From Colwellia sp. (GTDB lineage Bacteria > Pseudomonadota > Gammaproteobacteria > Enterobacterales > Alteromonadaceae), in assembly GCA_020630795.1 (NCBI GenBank), contig JAHDIK010000006.1, positions 86,655 to 150,654 on the forward strand: a stretch of DNA of 64,000 bases, written 5' to 3'. Below the pieces are notes generated by a model. It made no database searches, was not told where the DNA came from, and saw nothing but the letters and a program-made list of their open reading frames with translations. Position 1 is the first letter of the stretch. Every line of letters starts with the position of its first letter. A program made the position numbers and the translations under genes. Below, in pieces: positions 1 to 9,673 of this stretch.

Positions 1-2
1 CC

Positions 3-755
3 TTTTGCTGGTTGTTGGTTACGTTGGGTTTTCTATTGCCTTTGGGTTTATTGGTTGTTATGACTATTGAGTATGCAAGTATTGAACAGTTTTATGAGCT
101 GATAGAACCTGGCCTTAACAGCGTGGAGCTAGCCGTTTATGCCGCTTCAATAACTACGTTCTTCGCGCTAATTTTAGTGTTATATAAAAGACTACATCAT
201 GACAAACTTAATACATTGCCAGTCAATATTTCAGGGTTTGGGTACGCAATTCCAGGGACTGTATTAGCGATGGCTATGTTAGCGACGTTTGGTCCGTTAG
301 ATAATCTTATTAATGAGTGGGCGTTAAGTTTAAATATTGAAGAGCCTGGGTTGATATTATCAGGAACTGTATTTGCTATCATTTTTGCATTTGTCGTACG
401 TTTTTCCGCTATCGCCAACGGTACCATTTCAGGTGGTGTAGAGCAGGTTGCACACTCGTTAGATTTAGCACCTTTAAGTTTAGGTATGGGGTCAATTAAA
501 GGTATTTTTAAGGTTCACCTACCTTTGTTAAAGTCGTCAATCTTTGTGGCTTGGTTACTCGTTTTTGTTGAAGCGATGAAAGAGTTACCAGCAGTACTCA
601 TATTAAGACCTTTCAATTACGACACACTCAGTACTCAAATTTATCAGTTAATTTCTGATGAGCAACTTGAGCAAGGGGCGTTAGGCGCTATCAGTATTGT
701 TGTATTTGGGCTGCTCCCAATAATTTGGCTTAATAAGAATGAGGAAAAGTCGTGA
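3..755 (+). CDS. Iron(III)-type ABC transporter permease, 3' part (cut by window edge)
   Basis: C-terminal half of an inner-membrane permease for ferric-iron-type import (FbpB/SfuB family). The frame is open to the left edge, so the true start lies outside; family members are about 500-550 residues and only about 250 are visible. Several hydrophobic segments are evident, and the conserved cytoplasmic loop that contacts the ATPase is seen around VAHSLDLAPLSLG followed by VHLPLL. The gene ends with TGA overlapping the GTG start of the following ATPase, so the two are translationally coupled. Iron as substrate is inferred from the family and the ATPase; thiamine or other permeases of the same superfamily are less likely alternatives. 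Confidence 0.8.
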   Translation, partial: FCWLLVTLGFLLPLGLLVVMTIEYASIEQFYELIEPGLNSVELAVYAASITTFFALILVLYKRLHHDKLNTLPVNISGFGYAIPGTVLAMAMLATFGPLDNLINEWALSLNIEEPGLILSGTVFAIIFAFVVRFSAIANGTISGGVEQVAHSLDLAPLSLGMGSIKGIFKVHLPLLKSSIFVAWLLVFVEAMKELPAVLILRPFNYDTLSTQIYQLISDEQLEQGALGAISIVVFGLLPIIWLNKNEEKS

Positions 756-1825
756 CACATTTAATAGACATTCAACAATTAGCGGTAAAGTTACAAAATA
801 AAACAATTTTGTCGGATGTGTCGCTGTCACTTGAAGCAGGAGATATTCTGGGGCTCGTTGGCCCTAGTGGATGTGGTAAAACAACATTACTTAATACCAT
901 TGCGGGCTTTATAGAGCAGAGTGCTGGTAAAATTGTCATTGATGAAAAAATGCAAATTGATTTAACCAACCTCGTTGCGCCCGAAGAGCGAAATGTGGGG
1001 ATGATTTTTCAAGACTACGCATTATTCCCACACCTAACTATTCGTGAAAATATAGGCTTTGGGTTATTTAATCTCGATAAAGCGACATGTAATTCACGAG
1101 TGACTGAATTAATGTCATTGCTAAAACTGACAGAGTTGGCTGAACGATACCCTCATCAATTATCTGGTGGGCAACAACAGCGTGTAGCGATTGCAAGGGC
1201 ATTAGCACCACAACCCAAGATTATTTTGTTAGACGAACCTTTTTCAAATATAGATGCAAGGTTACGAAATGAGTTAATGATTGAAATTCGCCAACTGCTC
1301 AAATCACTCAATATGACGGCTATATTCGTCACGCACAACAAAGATGAAGTCTTTACATTTGCCGATAAAGTTGCAGTGATGAGTGAAGGGCGAATTTTAC
1401 AGTTTGGCTCTCCAGTTTTAGTAAGCCAACAGCCAAATAGTTGGCAGGTAGCAGATTTTCTGCAGCTGGGAAGTTGGATCCCCGTTAAATGTAACGGCGA
1501 TAGCGCTGAGACAGCTATCGGCTCTTTAACTGATGTACACACTGAAAATTGTCAAACGGGAAAAACTGAATCGTCTATAATGAGCTTGTTAGTTAAACCT
1601 CAACATATTCGTATTGAGAACAATGAAAACGTAAATGTTGAAATAAATCATGTAGGGATAACTGAACAGGGTTATCACTATATTGTAAGTAGCTTAAACC
1701 GAACCGACTTATCTTTTGATCGATTAAGCTTTTATTCGCATGACGTTTTTCAACTCGGACAACAGCTTGCGTTTGAAATTATTCATCATGAATATTTGAT
1801 GTTTGATCAAGCCCCACCACGCTAA
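752..1825 (+). CDS. ABC transporter ATP-binding protein, iron(III)-type (FbpC-like)
   Basis: Energises import together with the preceding permease. Walker A GPSGCGKT is at residues 37-44, the ABC signature LSGGQQQR at 137-144 and Walker B IILLDEP at 157-163. A C-terminal region of about 120 residues after the nucleotide-binding domain fits the TOBE-like regulatory domain of FbpC/PotA-type ATPases. Length (357 aa) is normal. The start is GTG at 752, inside the permease stop, with GAGGAA about 6 nt upstream. The periplasmic binding protein is not in the window and probably precedes the permease. Substrate assignment is by family only. Confidence 0.82.
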   Translation: MTHLIDIQQLAVKLQNKTILSDVSLSLEAGDILGLVGPSGCGKTTLLNTIAGFIEQSAGKIVIDEKMQIDLTNLVAPEERNVGMIFQDYALFPHLTIRENIGFGLFNLDKATCNSRVTELMSLLKLTELAERYPHQLSGGQQQRVAIARALAPQPKIILLDEPFSNIDARLRNELMIEIRQLLKSLNMTAIFVTHNKDEVFTFADKVAVMSEGRILQFGSPVLVSQQPNSWQVADFLQLGSWIPVKCNGDSAETAIGSLTDVHTENCQTGKTESSIMSLLVKPQHIRIENNENVNVEINHVGITEQGYHYIVSSLNRTDLSFDRLSFYSHDVFQLGQQLAFEIIHHEYLMFDQAPPR

Positions 1826-2013
1826 CACTTTAAATGGGATTTTTTGCCCCTTTTAATATTTCAAATCACAAAATTAGCCTAAATATACCCGTAAAAAATT
1901 AAATCCTAGTAAAAATAAGGGCTGTAGATCCACAAAACCCCACAATTTCATCAACTTCCTTTAAAGCCTCTATTTTATTGGTGTCTAGCCAGATCTATTT
2001 AACGATTCTTTCC

Positions 2014-2043
2014 TTGACAACCCCTTGCATTCCTAACTAAACT
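2014..2043 (+). promoter_or_regulatory. Predicted sigma70 promoter of the dcw cluster
   Basis: TTGACA at 2014-2019, an 18-nt spacer and TAAACT at 2038-2043 give a good -35 box and a moderate -10 box. The expected start of transcription, near 2050, falls right at the first MraZ box, the arrangement expected for MraZ autorepression. Predicted by eye. Confidence 0.6.
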
Positions 2044-2050
2044 GTTCAAT

Positions 2051-2075
2051 GTGGAAAAAAGTGGGAAAAAGTGGA
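2051..2075 (+). promoter_or_regulatory. Triple MraZ-binding repeats
   Basis: Three direct repeats GTGGA, GTGGG and GTGGA start at 2051, 2061 and 2071, each separated by AAAAA, giving an exact 10-bp period. MraZ of E. coli and mycoplasmas is known to bind tandem GTGGG-type boxes with 5-nt spacers upstream of its own gene. A 12-bp perfect palindrome (2075-2086) directly follows. Confidence 0.8.
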
Positions 2076-2109
2076 TCAAATTTGATTCTCCCAAAAATAA
2101 GACAGGATT

Positions 2110-2568
2110 ATGTTTAGAGGCACCAGCTCAATCACATTAGATAGCAAGAATAGGATCACGATACCTACACGGTATCGCGAAGAGCTATTTGCTGATTGCC
2201 AAGGAAAAATGGTGTGTACAGTTGATATTCAACATCCTTGTTTATTGCTTTATCCGGTTCCTGAATGGGAAGAAATAGAATTAAAACTGTGTGAATTGTC
2301 GAGTATGAATCCGCAAGAACGTTTAGCCCAACAAAAACTTTTGGGTAATGCGTCGGATTGTGAAATAGATAAAAGTGGTCGTTTGTTAATTAATGGCCCG
2401 TTAAGACAACACGCAAGCTTAGAAAAAAATATTATTTTAGTTGGTCAGTTAAAAAAATTCGAAATTTGGAGTGAGCAAGCTTGGCAAGCACAAATGCAGC
2501 AAGATATTAGCGAAATGCAAGCCAGCGAAATTCAGCTTACTGAACGATTACTAGATTTGTCTTTGTAA
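2110..2568 (+). CDS. mraZ: Transcriptional regulator MraZ
   Basis: First gene of the division and cell-wall cluster; encodes a DNA-binding repressor of its own operon with two AbrB/SpoVT-like domains. The N-terminus [23 protein letters not shown] and the second copy around [11 protein letters not shown] show the paired domain motifs. Length 152 aa is normal. Start ATG has an AGGA motif a few bases upstream. Three GTGGG-type boxes lie 35-60 bp before the start, so autoregulation is expected. It is followed after 28 nt by rsmH, as in most bacteria. Confidence 0.96.
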   Translation: MFRGTSSITLDSKNRITIPTRYREELFADCQGKMVCTVDIQHPCLLLYPVPEWEEIELKLCELSSMNPQERLAQQKLLGNASDCEIDKSGRLLINGPLRQHASLEKNIILVGQLKKFEIWSEQAWQAQMQQDISEMQASEIQLTERLLDLSL

Positions 2569-2596
2569 GCATTATAAAACGGTAAATAACAGTAAA

Positions 2597-3541
2597 ATGC
2601 AAATAGATAATTCACACATTTCAGTGTTGCTAAATGAAGCAGTATCTGGACTAGCAATCAACCCTGACGGTGTTTACATCGACTGTACTTTCGGTCGCGG
2701 TGGGCATTCTGGCCTAATTTTGTCTCACTTATCTGAAACCGGCCGCTTGATTGCTATTGATCGTGACTTAACTGCCATTGAAGCAGCGAAAAAATTTGCA
2801 GACGATAAACGCTTTCACATTGAACATAGTGGTTTTTCTGACTTAGAAGAAATAGCGCAAAAACATAACTTGCTTGAAAAAGTAGACGGGATCTTACTTG
2901 ATCTTGGTGTTTCATCTCCTCAACTAGACAACGCTGAACGTGGCTTTAGTTTTATGAACGATGGCCCTTTAGATATGCGCATGGACACCAGTAAAGGGCA
3001 AACAGCTGCAGAATGGATTGCAGTAGCTGATGTAGAAGATATCACGTGGGTTTTACGAACGTTTGGTGAAGAAAAACATGCCTGGAAAATAGCGAACGCT
3101 ATTGTCGATGCACGAGAAGAAACGCCTTTCACTCGCACTTCAGAGCTAGCCAAGCTTATAAAAACAGTCGCTCCTCAAAGGGAAATTAAAAAGCATCCTG
3201 CTACACGTAGCTTCCAAGCAATACGTATGTATATCAATAGCGAATTGGAGCAAATTGAAAAGGTGCTTTCTGCTTCATTGTCAGTTTTAGCAGAAAACGG
3301 CCGCTTAGTTGTGATTAGTTTTCATTCGCTTGAAGATCGTTTAGTAAAGCAATTCATGAAAAAGCACTCACAAGGTAAAAAAGTACCTCGTGGTATGCCT
3401 ATTAGTGAAGAAGAGTTACAAAAAGGTAAAAAATTATCTCTAGTTGGTAGAAAGTTAAAGCCAAGCAAAGATGAATTAGAAGTTAATAACAGAGCGAGAA
3501 GCTCTGTTTTAAGAATTGCTCAGAGACTGCCTAGAACATAG
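2597..3541 (+). CDS. rsmH: 16S rRNA (cytosine(1402)-N4)-methyltransferase RsmH
   Basis: Methylates N4 of C1402 in the decoding centre of 16S rRNA using SAM (older name MraW). The SAM-binding loop is visible at residues 29-40 ([12 protein letters not shown]), and the conserved [14 protein letters not shown] segment lies near residues 97-112. A C-terminal HSLEDR motif and NNRARSS ending are typical. Length 314 aa is normal. It sits between mraZ and ftsL as in the standard dcw order. Confidence 0.97.
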   Translation: MQIDNSHISVLLNEAVSGLAINPDGVYIDCTFGRGGHSGLILSHLSETGRLIAIDRDLTAIEAAKKFADDKRFHIEHSGFSDLEEIAQKHNLLEKVDGILLDLGVSSPQLDNAERGFSFMNDGPLDMRMDTSKGQTAAEWIAVADVEDITWVLRTFGEEKHAWKIANAIVDAREETPFTRTSELAKLIKTVAPQREIKKHPATRSFQAIRMYINSELEQIEKVLSASLSVLAENGRLVVISFHSLEDRLVKQFMKKHSQGKKVPRGMPISEEELQKGKKLSLVGRKLKPSKDELEVNNRARSSVLRIAQRLPRT

Positions 3542-3555
3542 AGATGCGATAAATT

Positions 3556-3870
3556 ATGGCATCTAAAAAGGTAGTTTTAGCATTTGAAGTATGGAAAGAC
3601 ATTAAACGAAATATTTTAGTGTTTATTTTGATGTTGATGGTGGTTGTATCGTCATTTTATGTGATTTATTACACGCATTTGCATCGCCAAACTACAAGTG
3701 TATTAGAAACATTATTAGTAGAACGAGATGAGCTAGATATTGAGTGGCGAAACTTGTTGTTAGAACAAAATAGTTTAGCTGAACATAGCGCCATAGAAAG
3801 TAAGGCAGCAAAACAGTTAAACATGAAGCGTCCAGACGCTAAATCGGAAATAATTATAACCTTGCCATGA
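3556..3870 (+). CDS. ftsL: Cell division protein FtsL
   Basis: Small bitopic inner-membrane division protein that forms a complex with FtsB and FtsQ and activates FtsWI. A short cytoplasmic N-terminus, one membrane segment at about residues 18-39 and a leucine-rich coiled coil (about 48-80) are visible. Length 104 aa is typical. The stop overlaps the ftsI start by 4 nt (ATGA), so the genes are coupled. Sequence conservation of FtsL is low and the call rests on position and architecture. Confidence 0.92.
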   Translation: MASKKVVLAFEVWKDIKRNILVFILMLMVVVSSFYVIYYTHLHRQTTSVLETLLVERDELDIEWRNLLLEQNSLAEHSAIESKAAKQLNMKRPDAKSEIIITLP

Positions 3871-5630
3871 GCAGAACAGTGACAAAACGAAGTGATAAAT
3901 ACAAGCCTACAACCGTAGCATGGCGTTTTTACGTTGTGGTAGGGGTTATTTTGCTTGTTTATCTTACGTTAGTAGCTCGTAGCGCATACATTCAAGTGAT
4001 TGAACCAGATATGCTTAAAAAGCAAGGTGACATGCGTTCATTAAGAACGATGTCGAAAACAGTTCCTCGTGGATCGATCGTTGATCGTAACGGCGATGAA
4101 CTTGCAGTAAGTGTACCTGTAGAAACCATTTGGGCAGATCCTAAATTAGTTATCGATAGCAACGCACATAAAATGAAAGAACATTGGCAAGCGTTAGCCG
4201 ATGTACTTGATCAAGATGTAAACGAACTTACAAGCCGTGTACTTAAAAACCCAACTAAAAGATTTGTTTATATTGAAAGACAAGTCTCACCGGCGATGGC
4301 TAACTACGTTCGCCAATTAAAAATTCCAGGTATTAGATTACGTAAAGAATCAAAGCGCTTTTACCCAGCTGGTGAAATTAGCGCGCATGTTGTTGGCTTT
4401 ACGAATGTAGACGATAAAGGCATTGAAGGTGTTGAGCGCGTATACAACAACCTGCTTACAGGTACTGACGGTAAACAACAATTTCGTAAAGATGCAAAAG
4501 GCAGAAAAGTTGAAATTGTTAAAGTTGACAACCCTACACCACCTAAAAATATAGAACTGAGTATTGATCAACGCATACAAGCTTTAGCTTACAAAGAGCT
4601 TAAAGGTGCTGTTAAAGCGTTTAAAGCAACGTCAGGTTCAGTGGTTGTGACCAATGTTCACACTGGTGAAATACTGGCTATGGTTAATAGCCCTTCATAT
4701 AACCCAAATAATAGAAGAAATACGGCTATTCATCGATTTAGAAATCGTGCCATTACTGACTTCTATGAACCGGGCTCTACAATGAAGCCTTTAACTGTTT
4801 TAAGTGCACTAGAATTTGGTAACGTTGAAGCCGACTCGGTTATTAATACATCGCCGGGTTACATGCGTTTAGGCGGCAGACGCGTAAGTGACCCAAGAAA
4901 TTACGGTAAGCAAAGTTTAACAGATATTTTGGTTAACTCGTCAAACATGGGCACGAGTAAATTAGCGCTGTCGTTACCAAAAGAATTTTATTTAGATAAG
5001 TTTTTTGAAGCTGGTTTTGGTGAAGATACTGGTACTGGACTTATGGGCGAAAGCTCAGGAATTATGCATGACCGTAATCGTTGGTCTCAAATAGAATTAG
5101 CGACCTTGTCTTATGGAATGGGGGTCGCAGCAACACCTTTGCAACTTGCTCGTTTCTATTCTTCAATTGCAAATGGTGGCGTAAAACGTTCTTTGAGCAT
5201 ATTGAAATCTACGCCAGAAAACACTCAATTTAACAATGTTGAACGTGTATTTTCTGAAGAAAATAGCAAGCAAATTTTAGGCATGCTTGAACAGGTTGTT
5301 AATCAGCACGTAGAAGCCGCGGTGGTAGACGGTTATCGTGTTGGTGGAAAAACTGGTACTGCTTTTAAAGCTATGGCCGGTAGCTATGGTAATGATTATG
5401 TTGGGCTATTTGCTGGTATCGCTCCAATCAGCAAACCAGAGCTTTCAGTTGTAGTGGTAATAAACGAACCTAGTGGTGATTTGTATCACGGTGGAGAAGT
5501 CGCCGCTCCTGTATTTTCTCGCGTTATGAAAGGCGCTTTACACTTATTAAATGTTGCGCCTGATAAACATATCTCAGGTATAAAAATTACCGAATCTGCA
5601 ATTAAAAATGAGGAGCAAAATAATGTCTGA
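3867..5630 (+). CDS. ftsI: Peptidoglycan transpeptidase FtsI (PBP3)
   Basis: Septal D,D-transpeptidase that cross-links peptidoglycan with FtsW at the division site. One N-terminal membrane anchor at about residues 20-40, a PBP dimer domain, then the transpeptidase domain with catalytic STMK at 304-307, SSN at 358-360 and KTG at 495-497. Length 587 aa is normal. The 5' end overlaps ftsL. The 3' end runs 8 nt past the preferred murE start, so translation is probably coupled. Confidence 0.97.
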   Translation: MSRTVTKRSDKYKPTTVAWRFYVVVGVILLVYLTLVARSAYIQVIEPDMLKKQGDMRSLRTMSKTVPRGSIVDRNGDELAVSVPVETIWADPKLVIDSNAHKMKEHWQALADVLDQDVNELTSRVLKNPTKRFVYIERQVSPAMANYVRQLKIPGIRLRKESKRFYPAGEISAHVVGFTNVDDKGIEGVERVYNNLLTGTDGKQQFRKDAKGRKVEIVKVDNPTPPKNIELSIDQRIQALAYKELKGAVKAFKATSGSVVVTNVHTGEILAMVNSPSYNPNNRRNTAIHRFRNRAITDFYEPGSTMKPLTVLSALEFGNVEADSVINTSPGYMRLGGRRVSDPRNYGKQSLTDILVNSSNMGTSKLALSLPKEFYLDKFFEAGFGEDTGTGLMGESSGIMHDRNRWSQIELATLSYGMGVAATPLQLARFYSSIANGGVKRSLSILKSTPENTQFNNVERVFSEENSKQILGMLEQVVNQHVEAAVVDGYRVGGKTGTAFKAMAGSYGNDYVGLFAGIAPISKPELSVVVVINEPSGDLYHGGEVAAPVFSRVMKGALHLLNVAPDKHISGIKITESAIKNEEQNNV

Positions 5631-7140
5631 TTATTCTCGCTTCTCTATAAATCTTGCTCTGAATGTATTTAACATTACGTTGAATATTGAATTGCCAGAG
5701 AACAAAAATCGACAACTGGTAAACGATAGTAGAGCATTACAGCAGGGCGATATATTTGTAGCGACTATTGGACATTTATCTGATGGACGTGAATATATTG
5801 AATCTGCAATTGATTCAGGCGCTGACCTTGTTATTGCCCAAACAGAAACACCAAACGAACATGGCAATGTAGTAACCGTTAACAAGGTTAACGTGGTTCA
5901 TTTTTATGAATTAAATACACATTTGTCTGCGTTAGCAAGTTTGTATTATCAGCAGCCTCAGAACAAATTAGTTTCTATAGGTATTACGGGCACGAACGGC
6001 AAAACAACTACCAGTCAGATTATTGCACAACTATTACAAGCTAATGAGCAATCATGTGCAGTTATCGGTACAAACGGTGCTGGTATGATAGATAACTTGC
6101 AACCAATAAATAATACAACACCGGGTCCAACGGAGCTTAATAGACTGCTAAGTGAATTTGTTGCTGACGGAGTTAGTCATGTCGCGATGGAAGTGTCGTC
6201 ACATGCATTGGATCAGCGACGTATTACTGCGTCTTCAATTGATGTTGCTGTATTTACTAACTTAAGTCGCGATCATTTAGATTACCATCAAACGTTGGAG
6301 AAATATGCGGATGCTAAATTTAGTATTTTTACGCAGTCTTCAGCACAAATAGCGGTAGTTAATGGTGATGATGATGTTGCTAAGAAATGGTTAAGCAGTT
6401 GGTCATCAGAGCAAGCTGTTTATGTATATGGATTAGACAACGAAGTTACAAAACACGCTTTATATGTACACGCGTCAAACATTACTCATCATGGTAACGG
6501 TGTGGAATTTACACTAAATACGCACCTTGGTTCTGTAAAAGTGAAATGCGGACTTGTAGGCGAATTTAATATTAGCAATGTTTTAGCGTCTGCCGCGGTA
6601 TTGTTAAGTCAGTCATATTCTCTAGAAAAAATTAAAATAGCTATCGCTCAATTGAAGCCAGTGATTGGCCGTATGGAAATATTCTCATCGCCAAATATGC
6701 CTACTTCTATTGTTGATTACGCTCATACGCCTGATGCGTTAGAAAATGCATTAAAAGCATGTAGAAATCATTGTGAAGGTAAGTTGTGGGTTGTTTTTGG
6801 TTGTGGTGGCGATCGAGATAACGGCAAAAGAGCGCAAATGGGGAACATAGCGGAACGATACGCAGACCATGTCGTAGTAACAAACGATAATCCGCGTACT
6901 GAATCTCCTGAAAATATAGTGAACGATATTCTAAAAGGCTGTACGTCGCCTGAAAAAGTAGATGTAATTTATGACCGTAAACAAGCCGTATTGAATACCT
7001 TAGCTAAGGCCGAGAAAAACGATACTATTTTGTTCGCTGGCAAAGGACATGAAGACTACATTGTTATTGGTCGCTCAAAAATTAGCTACAACGAACGAGG
7101 ACTCGTTCAGTCGGCATATACAAATAAGGCGGTATCATGA
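5623..7140 (+). CDS. murE: UDP-MurNAc-tripeptide synthetase MurE (mDAP-adding)
   Basis: Adds meso-diaminopimelate to UDP-MurNAc-L-Ala-D-Glu in the cytoplasm. ATP-binding loop TGTNGKTTT is at residues 122-130, the carbamylated lysine lies in DAKFS near 232, and DNPR at 422-425 is the motif specific for diaminopimelate rather than lysine. I chose ATG 5623 (MSDYSRF) over the in-frame ATG at 5608 because AGGAG sits 7 nt upstream of it. The stop overlaps murF (ATGA). Confidence 0.96.
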   Translation: MSDYSRFSINLALNVFNITLNIELPENKNRQLVNDSRALQQGDIFVATIGHLSDGREYIESAIDSGADLVIAQTETPNEHGNVVTVNKVNVVHFYELNTHLSALASLYYQQPQNKLVSIGITGTNGKTTTSQIIAQLLQANEQSCAVIGTNGAGMIDNLQPINNTTPGPTELNRLLSEFVADGVSHVAMEVSSHALDQRRITASSIDVAVFTNLSRDHLDYHQTLEKYADAKFSIFTQSSAQIAVVNGDDDVAKKWLSSWSSEQAVYVYGLDNEVTKHALYVHASNITHHGNGVEFTLNTHLGSVKVKCGLVGEFNISNVLASAAVLLSQSYSLEKIKIAIAQLKPVIGRMEIFSSPNMPTSIVDYAHTPDALENALKACRNHCEGKLWVVFGCGGDRDNGKRAQMGNIAERYADHVVVTNDNPRTESPENIVNDILKGCTSPEKVDVIYDRKQAVLNTLAKAEKNDTILFAGKGHEDYIVIGRSKISYNERGLVQSAYTNKAVS

Positions 7141-8534
7141 TCCCATTATTATTATCAGATATTGCTAAAGCCCTAAAGGGTCAACTTGTGGGTAAAGATA
7201 TTGTTGTTAATAACATCACAACAGATAGTCGCTCTTTACAAAAAGATGATTTATTTTTGGCGTTAAATGGCGTTAATTTTGATGGACATAAATTCATTTC
7301 GCAAGTTGAAGCTGCCGGTTGTTCATCGCTTATTGTCGATCACCAAGTTGAATCAGCTTTACCCCAAATTATTGTTAGTGATACGCACAAAGCGTTAGGA
7401 CAAGTGGGAGCCTATGTAAAAAAACTAGTCGCTCCGAAAACTGTAGCAATTACCGGTAGTAGTGGAAAAACAACGGTAAAAGAAATGGTTTCAGCCATTT
7501 TGTCTCGTATTGGCAGTGTTTTATCTACAAACGGTAACTTTAATAACGACATAGGTGTGCCGTTAACGTTGCTTCGACTCGAAAATCATCATGATTTTGC
7601 AGTTATTGAGCTTGGTGCAAACCACATGGGCGAAATTGCTTACACAACAGAATTAACAAAACCTGACGTAGCCATTATTAATAATATTGCTGCGGCACAC
7701 TTAGAAGGTTTTGGAAGCCTTTGTGGGGTGGCACGCGCTAAAGGTGAAATATTTGAAGGTTTATCTGAATCAGGTGTTGCTATTTATAACCAAGATTGTC
7801 AGTTGGCAAATAAATGGCAGTGGCGATTAGTTGATAAAACGGTACGACGCTTTTCATGTGTAAGTGAATCAGATTGTTATAGCTCGAATGTAAGTTTAGA
7901 TGAGAATGGTTGTGCAAGTTTCACATTGCATACGCATATTGGCGAATCAGAAATTCAGCTAATCATTCCAGGGCACCACAATGTATGTAACGCGGTAGCT
8001 TCAGCCATTATTGCGTTAGAGTTTGGTGCTAGTTTAGAAGATATTCGTATTGGCTTAGCAAATATGGGGCAAGTTAGTGGGCGTTTAAATATGCATCACC
8101 TAACCGCCAACATTAAGCTCATTGACGACAGTTACAATGCAAATGTTGGTTCAATTAAAGCGGCGACTGATTTGTTATCAAATTATGAAGGCACTCGTAT
8201 TTTAGTGTTAGGAGATATGGGAGAGCTGGGCGCTGAAGCGAGAAGTTACCATCAAGAAGTAGGTGAATACGCTAAACAATGCGGTATAGATCATTTACTT
8301 ACTGTTGGGGTTTTAAGCCAAGTAACATCCGATGCTTTTTATAGCAATAACACCCAAAGCGGTTGTCATTTCAGCTCTAAAGATGAGTTAGTAATTAAAT
8401 TAAACGAATTGATAGAAAAAGAAGAACAACCAATATCAATATTAGTAAAAGGTTCAAGAAGTGCTCATATGGAACATGTTGTAAAACAAGTTATCTCTTT
8501 ACATAAATCAGCGAATAATGAGGAGCTTGTTTAA
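7137..8534 (+). CDS. murF: UDP-MurNAc-tripeptide:D-Ala-D-Ala ligase MurF
   Basis: Completes the UDP-MurNAc-pentapeptide by adding D-Ala-D-Ala. It has the Mur ligase three-domain plan: an N-terminal UDP-binding part, ATP loop ITGSSGKTT near residue 104, the conserved [11 protein letters not shown] segment, and a C-terminal domain containing LGDMGELG. Length 465 aa is normal. It overlaps murE by 4 nt and the mraY start by 1 nt. Confidence 0.96.
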   Translation: MIPLLLSDIAKALKGQLVGKDIVVNNITTDSRSLQKDDLFLALNGVNFDGHKFISQVEAAGCSSLIVDHQVESALPQIIVSDTHKALGQVGAYVKKLVAPKTVAITGSSGKTTVKEMVSAILSRIGSVLSTNGNFNNDIGVPLTLLRLENHHDFAVIELGANHMGEIAYTTELTKPDVAIINNIAAAHLEGFGSLCGVARAKGEIFEGLSESGVAIYNQDCQLANKWQWRLVDKTVRRFSCVSESDCYSSNVSLDENGCASFTLHTHIGESEIQLIIPGHHNVCNAVASAIIALEFGASLEDIRIGLANMGQVSGRLNMHHLTANIKLIDDSYNANVGSIKAATDLLSNYEGTRILVLGDMGELGAEARSYHQEVGEYAKQCGIDHLLTVGVLSQVTSDAFYSNNTQSGCHFSSKDELVIKLNELIEKEEQPISILVKGSRSAHMEHVVKQVISLHKSANNEELV

Positions 8535-9616
8535 TGTTACTTTGGTTAGGTGAGTTTTTAACTCAATTTTATAGCGGCTTTAATGTTTTTTCTTATTTAA
8601 CATTTCGAGCAATTGTCAGCACATTAACGGCGCTAACTCTTTCTTTGTATTTTGGTCCTAAGCTGATCAAGTATTTGCAAACAATGCAAATTGGCCAAAC
8701 CGTACGTGATGATGGCCCTGAAAGTCATTTATCGAAATCAGGTACGCCTACAATGGGCGGTATTCTTATTTTAGCGTCTATCGTTTTTAGTATTTTACTG
8801 TGGGGCGACCTATCAAATATTTACGTTTGGGTAGTGCTTTTTGTTGTTGTAAGTTTCGGGTTAATCGGTTTTGTAGACGACTACAGAAAAGTTATTCGTA
8901 AAGACTCTAACGGCTTAATTGCGCGGTGGAAGTATTTTTGGCAAACCGTTGTGGGGTTAGCAACAGCACTGTTTTTATATTCTATTGCTCAAAGCCCAGA
9001 AGAAACATCATTAATTATTCCTTTTGTAAAAGATGTACTCCCACAATTGGGAATTTTTTACATTGTGATGACATATTTTGTGATTGTGGGCACCAGTAAC
9101 GCGGTAAACCTGACTGACGGTTTAGACGGATTAGCTATTGTTCCGACCATTATGGTAGCTGGTGCATTTGGTTTATTTGCTTATGTAACTGGTAACGCTA
9201 ATTTTTCAGAATATTTAAATATTCCTCATATTCCGTTGACGAGTGAACTGTTAATTGTATGTACATCTATCGTTGGCGCAGGTTTAGGCTTTTTGTGGTT
9301 CAACACATATCCAGCGCAAGTTTTTATGGGCGATGTAGGTTCATTGGCTTTAGGTGCTGCATTAGGTGTTATTGCTGTATTAGTTAGACAAGAGCTTGTG
9401 TTGTTTATTATGGGCGGAGTGTTTGTTGTCGAAACCGTGTCAGTGATCCTTCAAGTGGGCTCTTACAAATTACGCGGACAAAGAATTTTTAGAATGGCTC
9501 CTATACATCATCATTATGAATTAAAAGGATGGCCGGAACCAAGAGTGATCGTAAGGTTTTGGATCATTTCATTAGTCTTAGTGTTAATTGGTTTGGCGAC
9601 TCTGAAATTACGTTAA
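8534..9616 (+). CDS. mraY: Phospho-MurNAc-pentapeptide translocase MraY
   Basis: Polytopic inner-membrane enzyme that transfers phospho-MurNAc-pentapeptide to undecaprenyl phosphate, giving lipid I. About ten hydrophobic segments are visible. The Mg/catalytic motifs [17 protein letters not shown] and [11 protein letters not shown] are intact, as is the C-terminal [13 protein letters not shown]. Length 360 aa equals the E. coli protein. It shares one base with murF; a 57-nt gap without obvious signals separates it from murD. Confidence 0.97.
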   Translation: MLLWLGEFLTQFYSGFNVFSYLTFRAIVSTLTALTLSLYFGPKLIKYLQTMQIGQTVRDDGPESHLSKSGTPTMGGILILASIVFSILLWGDLSNIYVWVVLFVVVSFGLIGFVDDYRKVIRKDSNGLIARWKYFWQTVVGLATALFLYSIAQSPEETSLIIPFVKDVLPQLGIFYIVMTYFVIVGTSNAVNLTDGLDGLAIVPTIMVAGAFGLFAYVTGNANFSEYLNIPHIPLTSELLIVCTSIVGAGLGFLWFNTYPAQVFMGDVGSLALGAALGVIAVLVRQELVLFIMGGVFVVETVSVILQVGSYKLRGQRIFRMAPIHHHYELKGWPEPRVIVRFWIISLVLVLIGLATLKLR

Positions 9617-9673
9617 TAACGCTGACGATAGAGTGGTTAGAAAGGTTTACAAAAAAGGTTATAACAAAAGTAA

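Noticed and set aside
1826-1865. Terminator after the iron-type ATPase gene
   Set aside because: GGG and CCC tracts can pair but the stem has mismatches and is short; not convincing.
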